Shown here one piece after another: positions 1-8,295 of a DNA stretch of 64,000 nucleotides (within the stretch, counting starts at the first letter, position 1; the number at the start of each line of letters is the position of its first letter). The position numbers and the translations under genes were made by a program. The stretch comes from Scatosoma sp048465415 (lineage in GTDB: Bacteria; Bacillota; Clostridia; Christensenellales; Borkfalkiaceae): the NCBI GenBank assembly GCA_048465415.1, contig DBFWLO010000008.1:221166-285165 (forward strand). The letters run 5' to 3'. The notes beneath the pieces are model-generated. The model did not search any database and was not told the origin of the DNA. It saw nothing but the letters and a program-made list of their open reading frames with translations.

Positions 1-181
1 TGGCGGTGCCGCCGATCGAGGGATTGCAGGGCATGAAACCGATGCTGTCGAGATTGAGCGTCAGCATCACCGTTTTCATACCGGTGCGGGCGAGCGCGAG
101 CGCGGCTTCGCAGCCCGCGTGCCCCGCGCCGATGACGGCGGCGTCCGCCGTGTATTCCGTAAATTCCGTAAAATTATCCAT
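1..181 (-). CDS. mnmG: tRNA uridine 5-carboxymethylaminomethyl modification enzyme MnmG, N-terminal fragment
   Basis: Only the first 60 codons are inside the window; the gene runs off the left edge. The ATG is at 181-179. The fragment carries the FAD dinucleotide-binding motif VIGAGHAGCEAA about 15 residues in, followed by CNPSIGG, both hallmarks of MnmG/GidA. The family works with MnmE to place the carboxymethylaminomethyl group on wobble uridine 34 of several tRNAs, using FAD and folate. It lies 36 bp downstream of dnaA on the same strand, probably cotranscribed; the gap holds a GCGCCC/GGGCGC hairpin. A near-match to a DnaA box (TTATCCATA, 174-182) overlaps the start codon. Confidence 0.93.
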   Translation of the reverse strand, partial: MDNFTEFTEYTADAAVIGAGHAGCEAALALARTGMKTVMLTLNLDSIGFMPCNPSIGGTA

Positions 182-217
182 AGAGTGTATCAAAGCGCCC
201 TATCGGGCGCGGGAAAG

Positions 218-1570
218 TCATTGTTTGAGAATGATGTTTTTGATGTCGTCCACTTCTTTCGCCATTTTCTCGTTGAGTTTGATGAGCTCGTCCACCTTAT
301 CGCGGGAATACATGATCGTCGTGTGATCCCTGCCGCCCATGAGGTTGCCGATCGAGATGAGGGGCAGGGAGAGCATTTCGCACATCAGATAGGCGCAGAT
401 CTGGCGCGCCTTGACGAGATCCGCCTTTTTGCCCTTGCCGAGCAGGTCTTCCCGTTTATATTTATAATATCCGCACACACTGGAAATGATGAGATCGGGC
501 GTGATCTCTTCGGAGCTCTGGCCCTCGCTGACCGATTCGGAGAGCGCGAGCTTGGCGAGGCCTAAGGAAATGGGCTCCTCGTGCAGTTTGCTTGCGAACA
601 GCACTTTCGTCAGCCGGCCTTCGAGCGTTCTCACGTCGTGGCCGGAATCGTTGGCGAGAAATTCGAGCACGTCGTCGGGCATGGGGCATTTGCGTTCAAG
701 CGCCTTGCGCTTTAAAATGGCGATCTTGGTTTCGAGATCGGGCGGCTGAATATCCGCGATCAGGCCCCCTTCGAACCGCGTCCGAAGCCGCTCTTCGAGC
801 GTGGCGATCTCTTTGGGCGGACGGTCGGACGTGAGCACGATCTGCTTGTTCTGGGAGGATAGCTCGTTGAAGGTGTGGAAAAATTCCTCCTGCACGCCGG
901 GTTTTTTGGCGAGGAACTGGATATCGTCGATCATGAGAATATCGACGTTGCGATAGTGCAGTCTAAATCTCGCGCCCTTGTCCCGCGAGGAAATCTTTCC
1001 CGAAATCATCGAATCGATGAACTCGTTGAGGAAATTTTCGCAGGTGGTGTAGAGCACCCGCTTTTCGGGCGTGCGCTGGGCGATATGATTGGCGATCGCC
1101 TGCACGAGGTGGGTTTTGCCGAGGCCCGATTCGCCGTAGATGAACAGGGGATTGAAACTTTCCCCGGGGTGCTCGGCGACCGATTTTGCCGCCGCGTAGA
1201 CGAATTTGTTAGACGAGCCGACAACGAAAGAATCGAAGGTGAAATTTTTATTGACGGGCACGGGCTTGAAATCGTCGATGACGTCCTCGCTCTCGTCGAG
1301 GGTGTACGTCTCGCTGCCGTCGACGACGAGCCGGAAATCCGCGATGCCGTTGTCGCTCTTTAAGATCGCCTCGCGCAGCGGCAGGGCGTGCTTTTTCATG
1401 ATCGTGTTCGCCGCGAGGTCTGTGGGGGCTTTGAGCACGATCCGGCGGTTGACGACGTCTACGGGTTCGAGGTCTTTTATGAAGGTGTTGAAGGACACGG
1501 GAGGGATAATCCCTTCCGCCTTTTCCCGGATTTGTTTCCATAAAAAGAGAATCTGAGACTGTTCTGCCAT
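218..1570 (-). CDS. dnaA: Chromosomal replication initiator DnaA
   Basis: A 450-residue protein of normal family length. It has an N-terminal helicase-loading domain (about 1-90), a short linker, an AAA+ ATPase domain with Walker A GESGLGKT at about 146-153 and Walker B ILMIDDIQF at about 211-219, and a C-terminal DNA-binding domain with the signature GRDHTTIMYS near residue 412. DnaA binds 9-bp boxes at the origin, melts the adjacent AT-rich DNA and loads the helicase. The ATG at 1570 follows a weak AAGGCAG ribosome site. The gene is transcribed leftward, away from recF. This is unlike the usual dnaA-dnaN-recF order; dnaN is not in the window on this side. Confidence 0.98.
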   Translation of the reverse strand: MAEQSQILFLWKQIREKAEGIIPPVSFNTFIKDLEPVDVVNRRIVLKAPTDLAANTIMKKHALPLREAILKSDNGIADFRLVVDGSETYTLDESEDVIDDFKPVPVNKNFTFDSFVVGSSNKFVYAAAKSVAEHPGESFNPLFIYGESGLGKTHLVQAIANHIAQRTPEKRVLYTTCENFLNEFIDSMISGKISSRDKGARFRLHYRNVDILMIDDIQFLAKKPGVQEEFFHTFNELSSQNKQIVLTSDRPPKEIATLEERLRTRFEGGLIADIQPPDLETKIAILKRKALERKCPMPDDVLEFLANDSGHDVRTLEGRLTKVLFASKLHEEPISLGLAKLALSESVSEGQSSEEITPDLIISSVCGYYKYKREDLLGKGKKADLVKARQICAYLMCEMLSLPLISIGNLMGGRDHTTIMYSRDKVDELIKLNEKMAKEVDDIKNIILKQ

Positions 1571-1701
1571 TTTGCACGCTGCCTTAAAAATTATTTTCTC
1601 TTACCTTGCGAGAATGTTTTGTGTTTTTGAGAATTATTTGATATAATTATAATACAAAATTCATTTAAAAGAAAGTATTTTCGGCGGGTTTTTCGAGGAT
1701 T
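1571..1701. other. AT-rich dnaA-recF intergenic region, candidate origin area
   Basis: This 131-bp gap separates divergent dnaA and recF. It is much richer in A and T than its surroundings, especially 1630-1680. A rightward promoter for recF can be read as TTGTGT (1619-1624), 17-bp spacer, TATAAT (1642-1647); a second overlapping TATAAT lies at 1648-1653. I see no good cluster of TTATCCACA-type DnaA boxes here. The origin assignment is inference from the strand switch of nearly all genes at this point. Confidence 0.4.
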
Positions 1702-2805
1702 ATGCAAATAAAAAATTTGTCCCTTCAAAATTTCAGAAACTATGAAAACGAAAAATTCTCCTTTGCGGAGGGTTTGAATATCCTCTTCGGCAAAAACGCC
1801 CAGGGGAAAACCAACTGCGCCGAAGCGGTCTTTTACCTGAGCACCGGCACCTCGCTGAGAATCCGCCGCGATAAACAGCTCATTCGCATCGGCGAACCCG
1901 TCGCTAAAATCTCCGCCGAAGCGGAAAACCGTTACGGCAAAGTCACGATCGAAGCGGACATCTACGAGGATAAGCGCGAGATCCGCATCAACGGCGGTAA
2001 AATTTCCAAAAACGCCGATCTCATGGGCCATATCAACAGCGTCTTCTTTTCCCCCGGCGAGCTCCGGCTCATTCAGGACGGCCCCGACGAACGGCGGCGG
2101 TTCATGAATATGTCCATTTCCCAGACTTCTCCCGCCTATTATACGGCGCTCCTGCGCTATAATAGGATCCTCGATCAACGCAATACGCTCCTTAAAAACC
2201 GCGACGTTTCCCTGATTTTGGACACGCTGCCCGTCTGGGACGAACAGCTTTGCAAATACGCGGCGACGATCGTCAAAAAACGCGGGGAGTTTCTCTCCAA
2301 ACTGGCGCCGTACGCCAAAGAACTGCACGCCTTTTTAACCGACGGAGCGGAGGAACTCGTCATCTCCCCCGAAAAGAAATACGAGGGCGGGGAAGAGGAG
2401 ATCGCCGCAAAAATCAAAAAACAACTGCACCGCAACTATGAAAAAGACCTTCGGCTCGGCTTTACGACGGTCGGTCCGCACCGCGACGACATCGATTTTT
2501 TCATTTCCGGCAAGGACGCCAAAGCCTACGCGTCCCAGGGTCAGACGCGCACGGCGGCGCTCTCCGTCAAGCTTTCGGAAGTGGAAATTTTCCGCGAGCT
2601 TTCCGGCGAATATCCCGTGCTCATTCTCGACGACGTGATGAGCGAACTCGACCTGCCCCGCCGCAAAAAACTGTTGAAACGTATCTCGTCCGTGCAGACG
2701 ATTCTGACCTGCACGCACGCGGAACGGGTGCTCTACGGCGCGGAGTGTAAAAAAATCCGTATCGAAGAGGGGAAAATCAGACGCGAAAAGGAGGAAAAGG
2801 AGTGA
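1702..2805 (+). CDS. recF: DNA replication and repair protein RecF
   Basis: A 367-residue SMC-like ATPase. The N-terminus begins with the typical MQIKNLSLQNFRNY, the Walker A motif GKNAQGKT lies near residues 29-36, and a C-terminal LDDVMSELD Walker B/D-loop is visible near residue 310. RecF loads RecA at single-strand gaps together with RecO and RecR. It is divergent from dnaA. Its stop overlaps the GTG start of the PHP gene (GTGA, 2802-2805), which implies translational coupling. Its position beside dnaA is conserved in bacteria, although dnaN is missing between them here. Confidence 0.97.
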   Translation: MQIKNLSLQNFRNYENEKFSFAEGLNILFGKNAQGKTNCAEAVFYLSTGTSLRIRRDKQLIRIGEPVAKISAEAENRYGKVTIEADIYEDKREIRINGGKISKNADLMGHINSVFFSPGELRLIQDGPDERRRFMNMSISQTSPAYYTALLRYNRILDQRNTLLKNRDVSLILDTLPVWDEQLCKYAATIVKKRGEFLSKLAPYAKELHAFLTDGAEELVISPEKKYEGGEEEIAAKIKKQLHRNYEKDLRLGFTTVGPHRDDIDFFISGKDAKAYASQGQTRTAALSVKLSEVEIFRELSGEYPVLILDDVMSELDLPRRKKLLKRISSVQTILTCTHAERVLYGAECKKIRIEEGKIRREKEEKE

Positions 2806-3638
2806 ACATAAGAGCGGATCTCCATACGCACAGCGTGTACTCGGACGGTTATTATACGCCCGACGAGCTCTGCGAACGGGCCTGGAAAAACGGTGTGCGC
2901 CTCCTTTCTGTCACCGACCACGACACGATGAACGGCGAGGAAGAAAAGCGCGCGGCGGCAAAGCGGCACGGACTTTTATACGTCTCCGGCTGGGAGATCT
3001 CCGCGTACGCCGGCAGGAGCAAGATTCATGTGACCGGCTATCGCTGCGCGAAAAACGCCGCGTACGAAAAGTTTATGCGGGCGCGCGTCGAGCTCGGTTT
3101 CGAGCGCGCCGAAGACAGTATTTTCAAACTCCGCGGCGCGGGGATTTATTTCACGCTCGACGACGCGAAAGCCCGCCGCGCCGATCCGACCTCCCCCGTG
3201 CATACCATGCACGTCGCCCAGGCGGCGGCGAGCGTTTCGGGAAAAACGCCCGGCGAGATCTACGAAGAATTTTTAGCGCCCGGCAGGATCGCCCATTCCA
3301 CGATCGGCCGCCCCACGCCCGAAGAGGCGATCGACTGTATCCACGCCTGCGGCGGGATCGCGTCCGTCGCTCACCCCGGCCGTATCGATATGGAGTTTTC
3401 CGCGCGCGAAAAAGCCATTCTTTCTTTGGCCGATTACGGCGTGGACGGTATAGAAGCCGTCTATACGACGCATACTGAAAGGGAGACGGAATACTTTCAA
3501 AAGCTCGCCGAAAAAGCCGGACTTCTGGTGACGGGCGGCTCGGATACGCATTACGAGAGCGGCGATCATAAAATCGGTATGCCGCCCTTTTATCCCTCGC
3601 CCGCGCTCCTCGCGGCGCTGGGCATAGAGGAAGAATAG
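2802..3638 (+). CDS. PHP-domain metal-dependent phosphoesterase
   Basis: A 278-residue protein with GTG start overlapping the recF stop. The four PHP motifs are present: DLHTHSVYSDG near the N-terminus, SVTDHDT about residue 37, SVAHPGRID about residue 187 and TGGSDTHYE near residue 245. Family members hydrolyse phosphoester bonds with a trinuclear metal centre; characterised relatives include 5'-3' exoribonucleases and 3',5'-nucleotide bisphosphate phosphatases (YciV/TrpH type). The exact substrate cannot be read from sequence. Coupling with recF suggests a nucleic-acid-related role, but this is inference. Confidence 0.88.
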   Translation: MNIRADLHTHSVYSDGYYTPDELCERAWKNGVRLLSVTDHDTMNGEEEKRAAAKRHGLLYVSGWEISAYAGRSKIHVTGYRCAKNAAYEKFMRARVELGFERAEDSIFKLRGAGIYFTLDDAKARRADPTSPVHTMHVAQAAASVSGKTPGEIYEEFLAPGRIAHSTIGRPTPEEAIDCIHACGGIASVAHPGRIDMEFSAREKAILSLADYGVDGIEAVYTTHTERETEYFQKLAEKAGLLVTGGSDTHYESGDHKIGMPPFYPSPALLAALGIEEE

Positions 3639-3694
3639 AAGCGATACCCAGGTAAGCGGCGAGTTACATAAGACAAGAGCGGGGGCATGCGGTC

Positions 3695-5038
3695 ATGGGA
3701 AGGAAAAAATTGCATAAAATCAGTTACGTCGCGCCCTTTTTTGCGGGCGCGTTTTTGTTTTTTTCGGCGCTGTTTGCGCCGGCGCCGCGCGGCGGAGGGG
3801 AAAATCTTCCGTCCGTCGTGACGGCGCAGGCGTACGCGGGAGACAGAGTCCCCCGCGGCGTGAAGGTGAACGGCGTGCTCGTGGGCGGCATGAACGTCAA
3901 AAAAGCGGAAAAACTGCTGCGCCGACTGCTTGCGGAACGCGTCCCGACGCTCACCGTCAAAACGCCGAAGGGGGAGTACGTCTTTTCCTATCCCGAAATC
4001 GGTTTTTCGGACGATATAGAGCCGCTGCTCGCCGCGGCGGAAAAAAACGGCGAATACAGCGCGCAGGCGAATTATACGCTCAACGCCGCGCCCATGCAGG
4101 CGGAATATATCTGCGCCAATAACGCGGTGAAAGCGCTGGACGCGGAAGCGCGATTTTCCTCCGAAGGTTTCGAATATGAAAAAGAGCGGGCGGGGATCGC
4201 CTGCGACAAAAAGCGGCTGTTGAAAGATTTGGAAGCCTCGATCGCGGCGGGGGCAAAGCAGGGGGAGGACGGCCGTCTGCATTTCCGTACGGTCACGCTC
4301 TCCACCAAGCCCACCTATCCGAAGATCAAGGAAACGGCGGTGAAGCTGGGTACGAAAAGAATCGCGTCCTTCACTACGTATTTCAATGCGGACGATAAGG
4401 GCAGGAGCGAGAACATCGCGTTGGCGGCGTCGCGCATCGACGGCTTGACGATCCGCCCCAACGAAGAGTTTTCCTTCAACGCGATGGTGGGCGCAAGGAC
4501 GAAAGAAAACGGGTTCAAGGAAGCGAAGATCATTCAGGACGGGGAATTCATCGTCGGCACGGGCGGCGGCGTCTGCCAGGCGAGCACGACCTTGTATAAC
4601 GCAGCGGTGCTGGCGGGCCTGAAAATCACTGCCCGCCGCCCTCATTCCCTCGCCGTGCATTACGTGGACCCTTCGCGCGACGCGATGGTCTCCTCGTACA
4701 GCGATTTCAAATTCAAAAACACCCATTCCTATCCCGTTTACCTCGCCGCCAAGGTCAAAGGCGACGGCATAACGGTGACCTTCTACGGCAAAGACGAGGG
4801 GTACAGGTACGAGATTGTCAGTAAAGTGACGGGCGACGTGCCGCCGCCCGATCCGATCGAAAAGACGGGCGATTTCGACGGCGTGCTCCGCGAAGGCAAA
4901 CCGGGAATCAAAAGCGAAGCATACCTCGAAACCTATCTCTACGGCAAACTCGTCAAACGCGAAAAACTGCGCGCCGACACCTATGCGCCCATTCGCGGCA
5001 TCGTCAGCAAAAAAGCGAATAAAAAAAGCCCGGCATAA
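3695..5038 (+). CDS. VanW-family exported protein
   Basis: A 447-residue protein. An N-terminal hydrophobic segment (about residues 11-28) is a signal or membrane anchor. A peptidoglycan-binding-like region (about 50-200) is followed by the VanW domain with conserved FSFN, GTGGGVCQASTTLYNA and HSLAVHYV motifs (about 260-335), then a beta-rich tail. VanW is named from the vanB glycopeptide-resistance cluster, but its biochemical role is unknown, and most clostridial copies are unrelated to resistance. No other van genes are nearby. The start at 3695 has a plausible upstream GGGGGC site only, so it is moderately sure. Confidence 0.9.
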   Translation: MGRKKLHKISYVAPFFAGAFLFFSALFAPAPRGGGENLPSVVTAQAYAGDRVPRGVKVNGVLVGGMNVKKAEKLLRRLLAERVPTLTVKTPKGEYVFSYPEIGFSDDIEPLLAAAEKNGEYSAQANYTLNAAPMQAEYICANNAVKALDAEARFSSEGFEYEKERAGIACDKKRLLKDLEASIAAGAKQGEDGRLHFRTVTLSTKPTYPKIKETAVKLGTKRIASFTTYFNADDKGRSENIALAASRIDGLTIRPNEEFSFNAMVGARTKENGFKEAKIIQDGEFIVGTGGGVCQASTTLYNAAVLAGLKITARRPHSLAVHYVDPSRDAMVSSYSDFKFKNTHSYPVYLAAKVKGDGITVTFYGKDEGYRYEIVSKVTGDVPPPDPIEKTGDFDGVLREGKPGIKSEAYLETYLYGKLVKREKLRADTYAPIRGIVSKKANKKSPA

Positions 5039-5049
5039 AGCCGGGCTTT
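5025..5049 (+). terminator. Rho-independent terminator after the VanW gene
   Basis: AAAGCCCGGC (5025-5034), loop ATAAA, GCCGGGCTTT (5040-5049). The 10-bp stem is perfect and overlaps the VanW stop codon. The A-run on the left arm and T-run on the right arm let it serve the convergent XRE gene as well. Confidence 0.85.
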
Positions 5050-5064
5050 CTGCATGTTGCTTAT

Positions 5065-5268
5065 TTAATCTTCTACCCCTAACAGATAATCGGTCGTGAC
5101 TTCAAAGAATTTGGCCAATCCGACCACCACTTCCAAAGGCGGCACTCGCTCTCCCGATTCCCACCGTTGTATGGTGCGCTCGGTCACGTTGAACTCCTGC
5201 GCCAAAGTTTTGGTGCTCAGATTTTTCTCTTTCCGTAATTCCCGGATTCGTACGTTTAACTTTATCAT
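5065..5268 (-). CDS. XRE-family transcriptional regulator, single HTH domain
   Basis: A 67-residue protein that is almost entirely one Cro/CI-type helix-turn-helix. The recognisable core is RIRELRKEKNLSTKTLAQ and NVTERTIQRWESGERVP, ending in the typical TDYLLG. It is divergent from the Cys-rich gene at 5378, and the 110-bp gap holds a promoter with two identical palindromic half-site pairs (CGACC-N5-GGTCG). The natural inference is that this protein binds both sites and represses the + strand promoter, as phage-type repressors do. No ligand-sensing or protease domain is present, so how the repression is lifted is unknown. Confidence 0.9.
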   Translation of the reverse strand: MIKLNVRIRELRKEKNLSTKTLAQEFNVTERTIQRWESGERVPPLEVVVGLAKFFEVTTDYLLGVED

Positions 5269-5301
5269 AAAAATATTTTAGCACAAATTGCATAAAAATT
5301 G

Positions 5302-5358
5302 TTGACAACGACCAATATGGTCGCTATAATATATGTAAACAGTCGACCGAAGTGGTCG
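5302..5358 (+). promoter_or_regulatory. Sigma-A promoter with two palindromic operators
   Basis: TTGACA (5302-5307), 17-bp spacer, TATAAT (5325-5330): a consensus promoter. A 15-bp palindrome, CGACCAATATGGTCG, occupies 5309-5323, exactly filling the spacer. A second copy, CGACCGAAGTGGTCG, lies at 5344-5358, just after the predicted transcription start. Only the central five bases differ. Centres are 35 bp apart. Binding at either site would block RNA polymerase. Confidence 0.85.
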
Positions 5359-5377
5359 CGTGTAAAGGAGCTTTATT

Positions 5378-5677
5378 ATGAGAAAAGAATGTATGAATTG
5401 CTGTTATTATGAAAAGTATTATACAAAAAGTACTTATTATTTTGAGAAACAGAGAAACGGTCTTTGTCAAGTCGAAAAGCAGTCCAAGAATAATCATGAT
5501 GCTTGTGAACGTTGGAAGTGCAAAAACGTCAAAAATATGCGATCGCTGCGCCGGGAATTGTGCGCGAAAGTAATCAACGAAATGGCTTCCGACCTTTCCG
5601 AGATCAGGCAGATACTAAAAGAAGAGCGCGAGGACGAATGTGCGGAACGTGCGGCGGAAGAACAAAAAAATCGATAA
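5378..5677 (+). CDS. Small Cys-rich protein of unknown function
   Basis: A 99-residue protein behind a good AAAGGAG ribosome site. The N-terminal half carries cysteines at 5, 8, 9, 30, 43 and 48 plus His40, in the order CxxCCYY, GLC, CERWKC, which looks like a small zinc-binding fold. The C-terminal half (about 52-99) is charged and probably helical or coiled coil (LSEIRQILKEEREDE). I recall similar small CxxC...GxC...CxxW proteins in mobile elements of Clostridia but cannot name a family. It is the only gene expressed from the doubly operated promoter, so it is the likely regulated output of the module. Confidence 0.72.
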   Translation: MRKECMNCCYYEKYYTKSTYYFEKQRNGLCQVEKQSKNNHDACERWKCKNVKNMRSLRRELCAKVINEMASDLSEIRQILKEEREDECAERAAEEQKNR

Positions 5678-5704
5678 ACCGACAAAGAAAAGGTCGTGAA
5701 ACAT

Positions 5705-5733
5705 TTGTGTTTTACATAAAAAAATGTTATAAT
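5705..5733 (+). promoter_or_regulatory. Promoter for asnS
   Basis: TTGTGT (5705-5710), 17-bp spacer, TATAAT (5728-5733). The leader to the asnS ATG is about 70 nt, too short for a T-box, and no T-box sequence is seen. Confidence 0.6.
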
Positions 5734-5811
5734 GAAAAAGTATAAAATCGGGAAGACTATTCATAGCGCGGACAAGCGTAGAAATCCCCGTGTAAAAGGC
5801 AGGACGACACA

Positions 5812-7206
5812 ATGGAAAGGATTCGGTTAAAGGAAATTTATGCGCGTCTTTCAGAGTACGACGGAAAGACGGTGACGGTGGCGGGTTGGGCGAAGACCAT
5901 ACGCGACTCTAAGGCGTTCGGCTTCATCGAGCTCAACGACGGCAGCTGTTTCAAAAATACGCAGATCGTTTTCGAGCGCGCGAACCTCGGAAATTACGAC
6001 GAGATCGCGCACGAGAACGTGGGCGCGGCGCTCGTCGTGACGGGTACAGTAGTCGCGACGCCGGAAAACAAACAGCCCTATGAAATCAAAGCGGAATCTA
6101 TCCGCGTCGAAGGGGAGTCCGCGCCCGACTATCCGCTGCAAAAAAAGCGTCATTCCGTGGAGTTTCTGCGCGAGATCGCCTATCTGCGTCCCCGCACCAA
6201 TCTCTTCAACGCGGTATTCAAAATCCGCAGCGAAGCGGCGTACGCCATTCATAAATTTTTCAACGAGCATGGTTTCGTCTACGTGCATACGCCCATCATC
6301 ACGGGCAGCGACTGCGAAGGCGCGGGCGGTATGTTCCAGATCACCACGCTCGACCTCGACGCGCTCGCGAAAGCGAAAAATTTAAACGGCGTGGATTATA
6401 AAGAGGACTTTTTCGGCAAAAAGGCGAACGTCACGGGCTCCGGCCAGCTGCACGGCGAAACGTTCGCGATGGCGTTTGCCAACGTCTACACTTTCGGCCC
6501 CACCTTTCGGAGCGAAAAGTCCAACACCTCCCGCCACGCGGCGGAATTCTGGATGATCGAGCCGGAAATGGCGTTCTGCGATCTCCAAGGGGATATGGAC
6601 GTCGCGGAAGCGATGGTGAAATTCATCATCGGCTACGTCTCGGAGACGTGCAAAGACGAGCTCGCTTTCCTCAACCAGTTTGTGGATAAAGGACTTTTGG
6701 AACGCCTGCAAAACGTCGCGGAGAACGAGTTCGCCCGTCTTTCCTATACGGAAGCGATCAGGATCCTCGCCGAGAATAAGGACGAATTCGACGATAAAAA
6801 TATTTTCTGGGGCAAGGATTTGCAGAGCGAACACGAGCGCTTCCTCTCCGAAAAAGTGTATAAAAAGCCGGTGTTCCTCACCGACTATCCGAAGGAAATC
6901 AAGTCCTATTATATGAAGCAGAACGCGGACGGCAAGACGGTCGCGGCGGCGGACCTGCTCGTGCCGGGGATCGGCGAGCTTGTCGGCGGCTCCCAGCGCG
7001 AGGACGATTACGAGAAACTCAAAGCGAGAATGGCCGAGTGTAACGTCCCGCCCGAAGAGTGGTATCTCAATCTCCGTAAATACGGCGGTACGACGCACAG
7101 CGGGTTCGGGCTCGGGTTCGAGAGAATGGTGATGTATCTGACGGGCGTGACGAATATCCGCGACGTTATCCCCTTCCCCCGCACCGTTTCCAACCTCGAC
7201 TATTGA
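5812..7206 (+). CDS. asnS: Asparagine--tRNA ligase
   Basis: A 464-residue class IIb aminoacyl-tRNA synthetase. An N-terminal OB-fold anticodon-binding domain (about 1-110, with VAGWAKTIRDSK) precedes the catalytic core. Motif 2 is TFRSEKSNTSRHAAEFWMIE (about 225-244) and motif 3 GLGFERMVMYLTG (about 437-449). The serine-rich SNTSRH version of motif 2 and the length fit AsnRS rather than AspRS. It charges tRNA-Asn with asparagine in the cytoplasm. A single promoter lies upstream and plsX follows after 27 bp. Confidence 0.95.
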   Translation: MERIRLKEIYARLSEYDGKTVTVAGWAKTIRDSKAFGFIELNDGSCFKNTQIVFERANLGNYDEIAHENVGAALVVTGTVVATPENKQPYEIKAESIRVEGESAPDYPLQKKRHSVEFLREIAYLRPRTNLFNAVFKIRSEAAYAIHKFFNEHGFVYVHTPIITGSDCEGAGGMFQITTLDLDALAKAKNLNGVDYKEDFFGKKANVTGSGQLHGETFAMAFANVYTFGPTFRSEKSNTSRHAAEFWMIEPEMAFCDLQGDMDVAEAMVKFIIGYVSETCKDELAFLNQFVDKGLLERLQNVAENEFARLSYTEAIRILAENKDEFDDKNIFWGKDLQSEHERFLSEKVYKKPVFLTDYPKEIKSYYMKQNADGKTVAAADLLVPGIGELVGGSQREDDYEKLKARMAECNVPPEEWYLNLRKYGGTTHSGFGLGFERMVMYLTGVTNIRDVIPFPRTVSNLDY

Positions 7207-7233
7207 GCGCATACAAACATAAGGAAAAAAATC

Positions 7234-8277
7234 ATGATCAAAATTATCATCGATGCGATGGGCGGCGATTACGCGCCCGAACAGCAAGTCAAAGGCGCCG
7301 TCGAGGCGCTCGAAGGGGACAAGGACTTTTCCGCAATCCTCGTCGGGGACGAGGGGAAGGTGAGAGCGGAGCTTGCCAAGTATAAATACGACGCTTCCCG
7401 CGTCGAGATCGTGCCTACGACGGAGGTCATCACCAACGACGACGTACCGACGAAAGCGGTCAAGACGAAAAAGGACTCCTCCACAGTCGTCGCTTTCCGG
7501 CTTCTCAAAGAGGGCAGGGCGGACGCGTTGGTGTCCTCGGGCGCGACGGGCGCGGTGCTCACCGCCGCGGTACTTATTTTAGGCCGGATCAAAGGGATTT
7601 CCCGCCCCGCGCTCTGTCCTCGTATTCCCAACGTGCGCGGCACGGGCACGCTGCTGTGCGACTGCGGCGCGAATCTCGAATGCAAGCCGCTCAACCTGGC
7701 GCATTTCGCGATCATGGCGACGGCGTACGCGGAAGCGGCGTACGGAATCAAAAGCCCGAAAGTGGGGCTTTTAAACAACGGCACCGAGGACCATAAAGGG
7801 GACGCGATGCACCAGGAAGCGAACGCGCTTTTGAAGGAGCTGACCTGCGTCAACTATACGGGCAACGTCGAGGGGCGCGACATCATGGTCGGCGACGTGG
7901 ATATCGTCGTAGCCGACGGCTTTACGGGCAATATCGCCTTAAAATCGGTGGAAGGCTGCGGAAAAGCGATCAGCACGATCATGAAGCGGGAGTTCAAGCG
8001 GAATATTTTCTCGAAGATCCGGGCGGCGTTCGTCTACGACATCATCGGCAAAATCAAGAAATCGGCAGACTATGAAACGATGGGCGGAGCGATGTTCCTG
8101 GGGCTTAAAAAAGCGGTGGTAAAAGCGCACGGCAATTCCAAAGGCACGGGATTCGCGATCTGCGTGAGGCAGGCGGTGGAAGCGGTGCGCGGCGATATGG
8201 TGGGTAAGATCGAAAGAATGCTTTCGGAAGTGGATCTCGACGTGGAAAACGCCGCGAAGGACGAGATTTCCGAGTAA
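7234..8277 (+). CDS. plsX: Phosphate acyltransferase PlsX
   Basis: A 347-residue protein starting MIKIIIDAMGGDYAP, the family signature. Internal motifs LVSSGATGAVL and GLLNNGTEDHKG are also typical. PlsX converts acyl-ACP and phosphate into acyl-phosphate, which PlsY uses to make lysophosphatidic acid for membrane phospholipids. In most Bacillota acpP sits between plsX and rnc; here the gap to rnc is only 18 bp and acpP is absent. Confidence 0.96.
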   Translation: MIKIIIDAMGGDYAPEQQVKGAVEALEGDKDFSAILVGDEGKVRAELAKYKYDASRVEIVPTTEVITNDDVPTKAVKTKKDSSTVVAFRLLKEGRADALVSSGATGAVLTAAVLILGRIKGISRPALCPRIPNVRGTGTLLCDCGANLECKPLNLAHFAIMATAYAEAAYGIKSPKVGLLNNGTEDHKGDAMHQEANALLKELTCVNYTGNVEGRDIMVGDVDIVVADGFTGNIALKSVEGCGKAISTIMKREFKRNIFSKIRAAFVYDIIGKIKKSADYETMGGAMFLGLKKAVVKAHGNSKGTGFAICVRQAVEAVRGDMVGKIERMLSEVDLDVENAAKDEISE

Positions 8278-8295
8278 GGAATCGGACGAAGAAGG

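Noticed and set aside
3695..5038. Glycopeptide-resistance role for the VanW gene
   Set aside because: No vanH, vanA/B, vanX or vanS/R-type genes are near it. The ddl and the two-component system in the window are far away and not linked.
5734..5811. T-box leader upstream of asnS
   Set aside because: The leader is about 70 nt and shows no T-box sequence.
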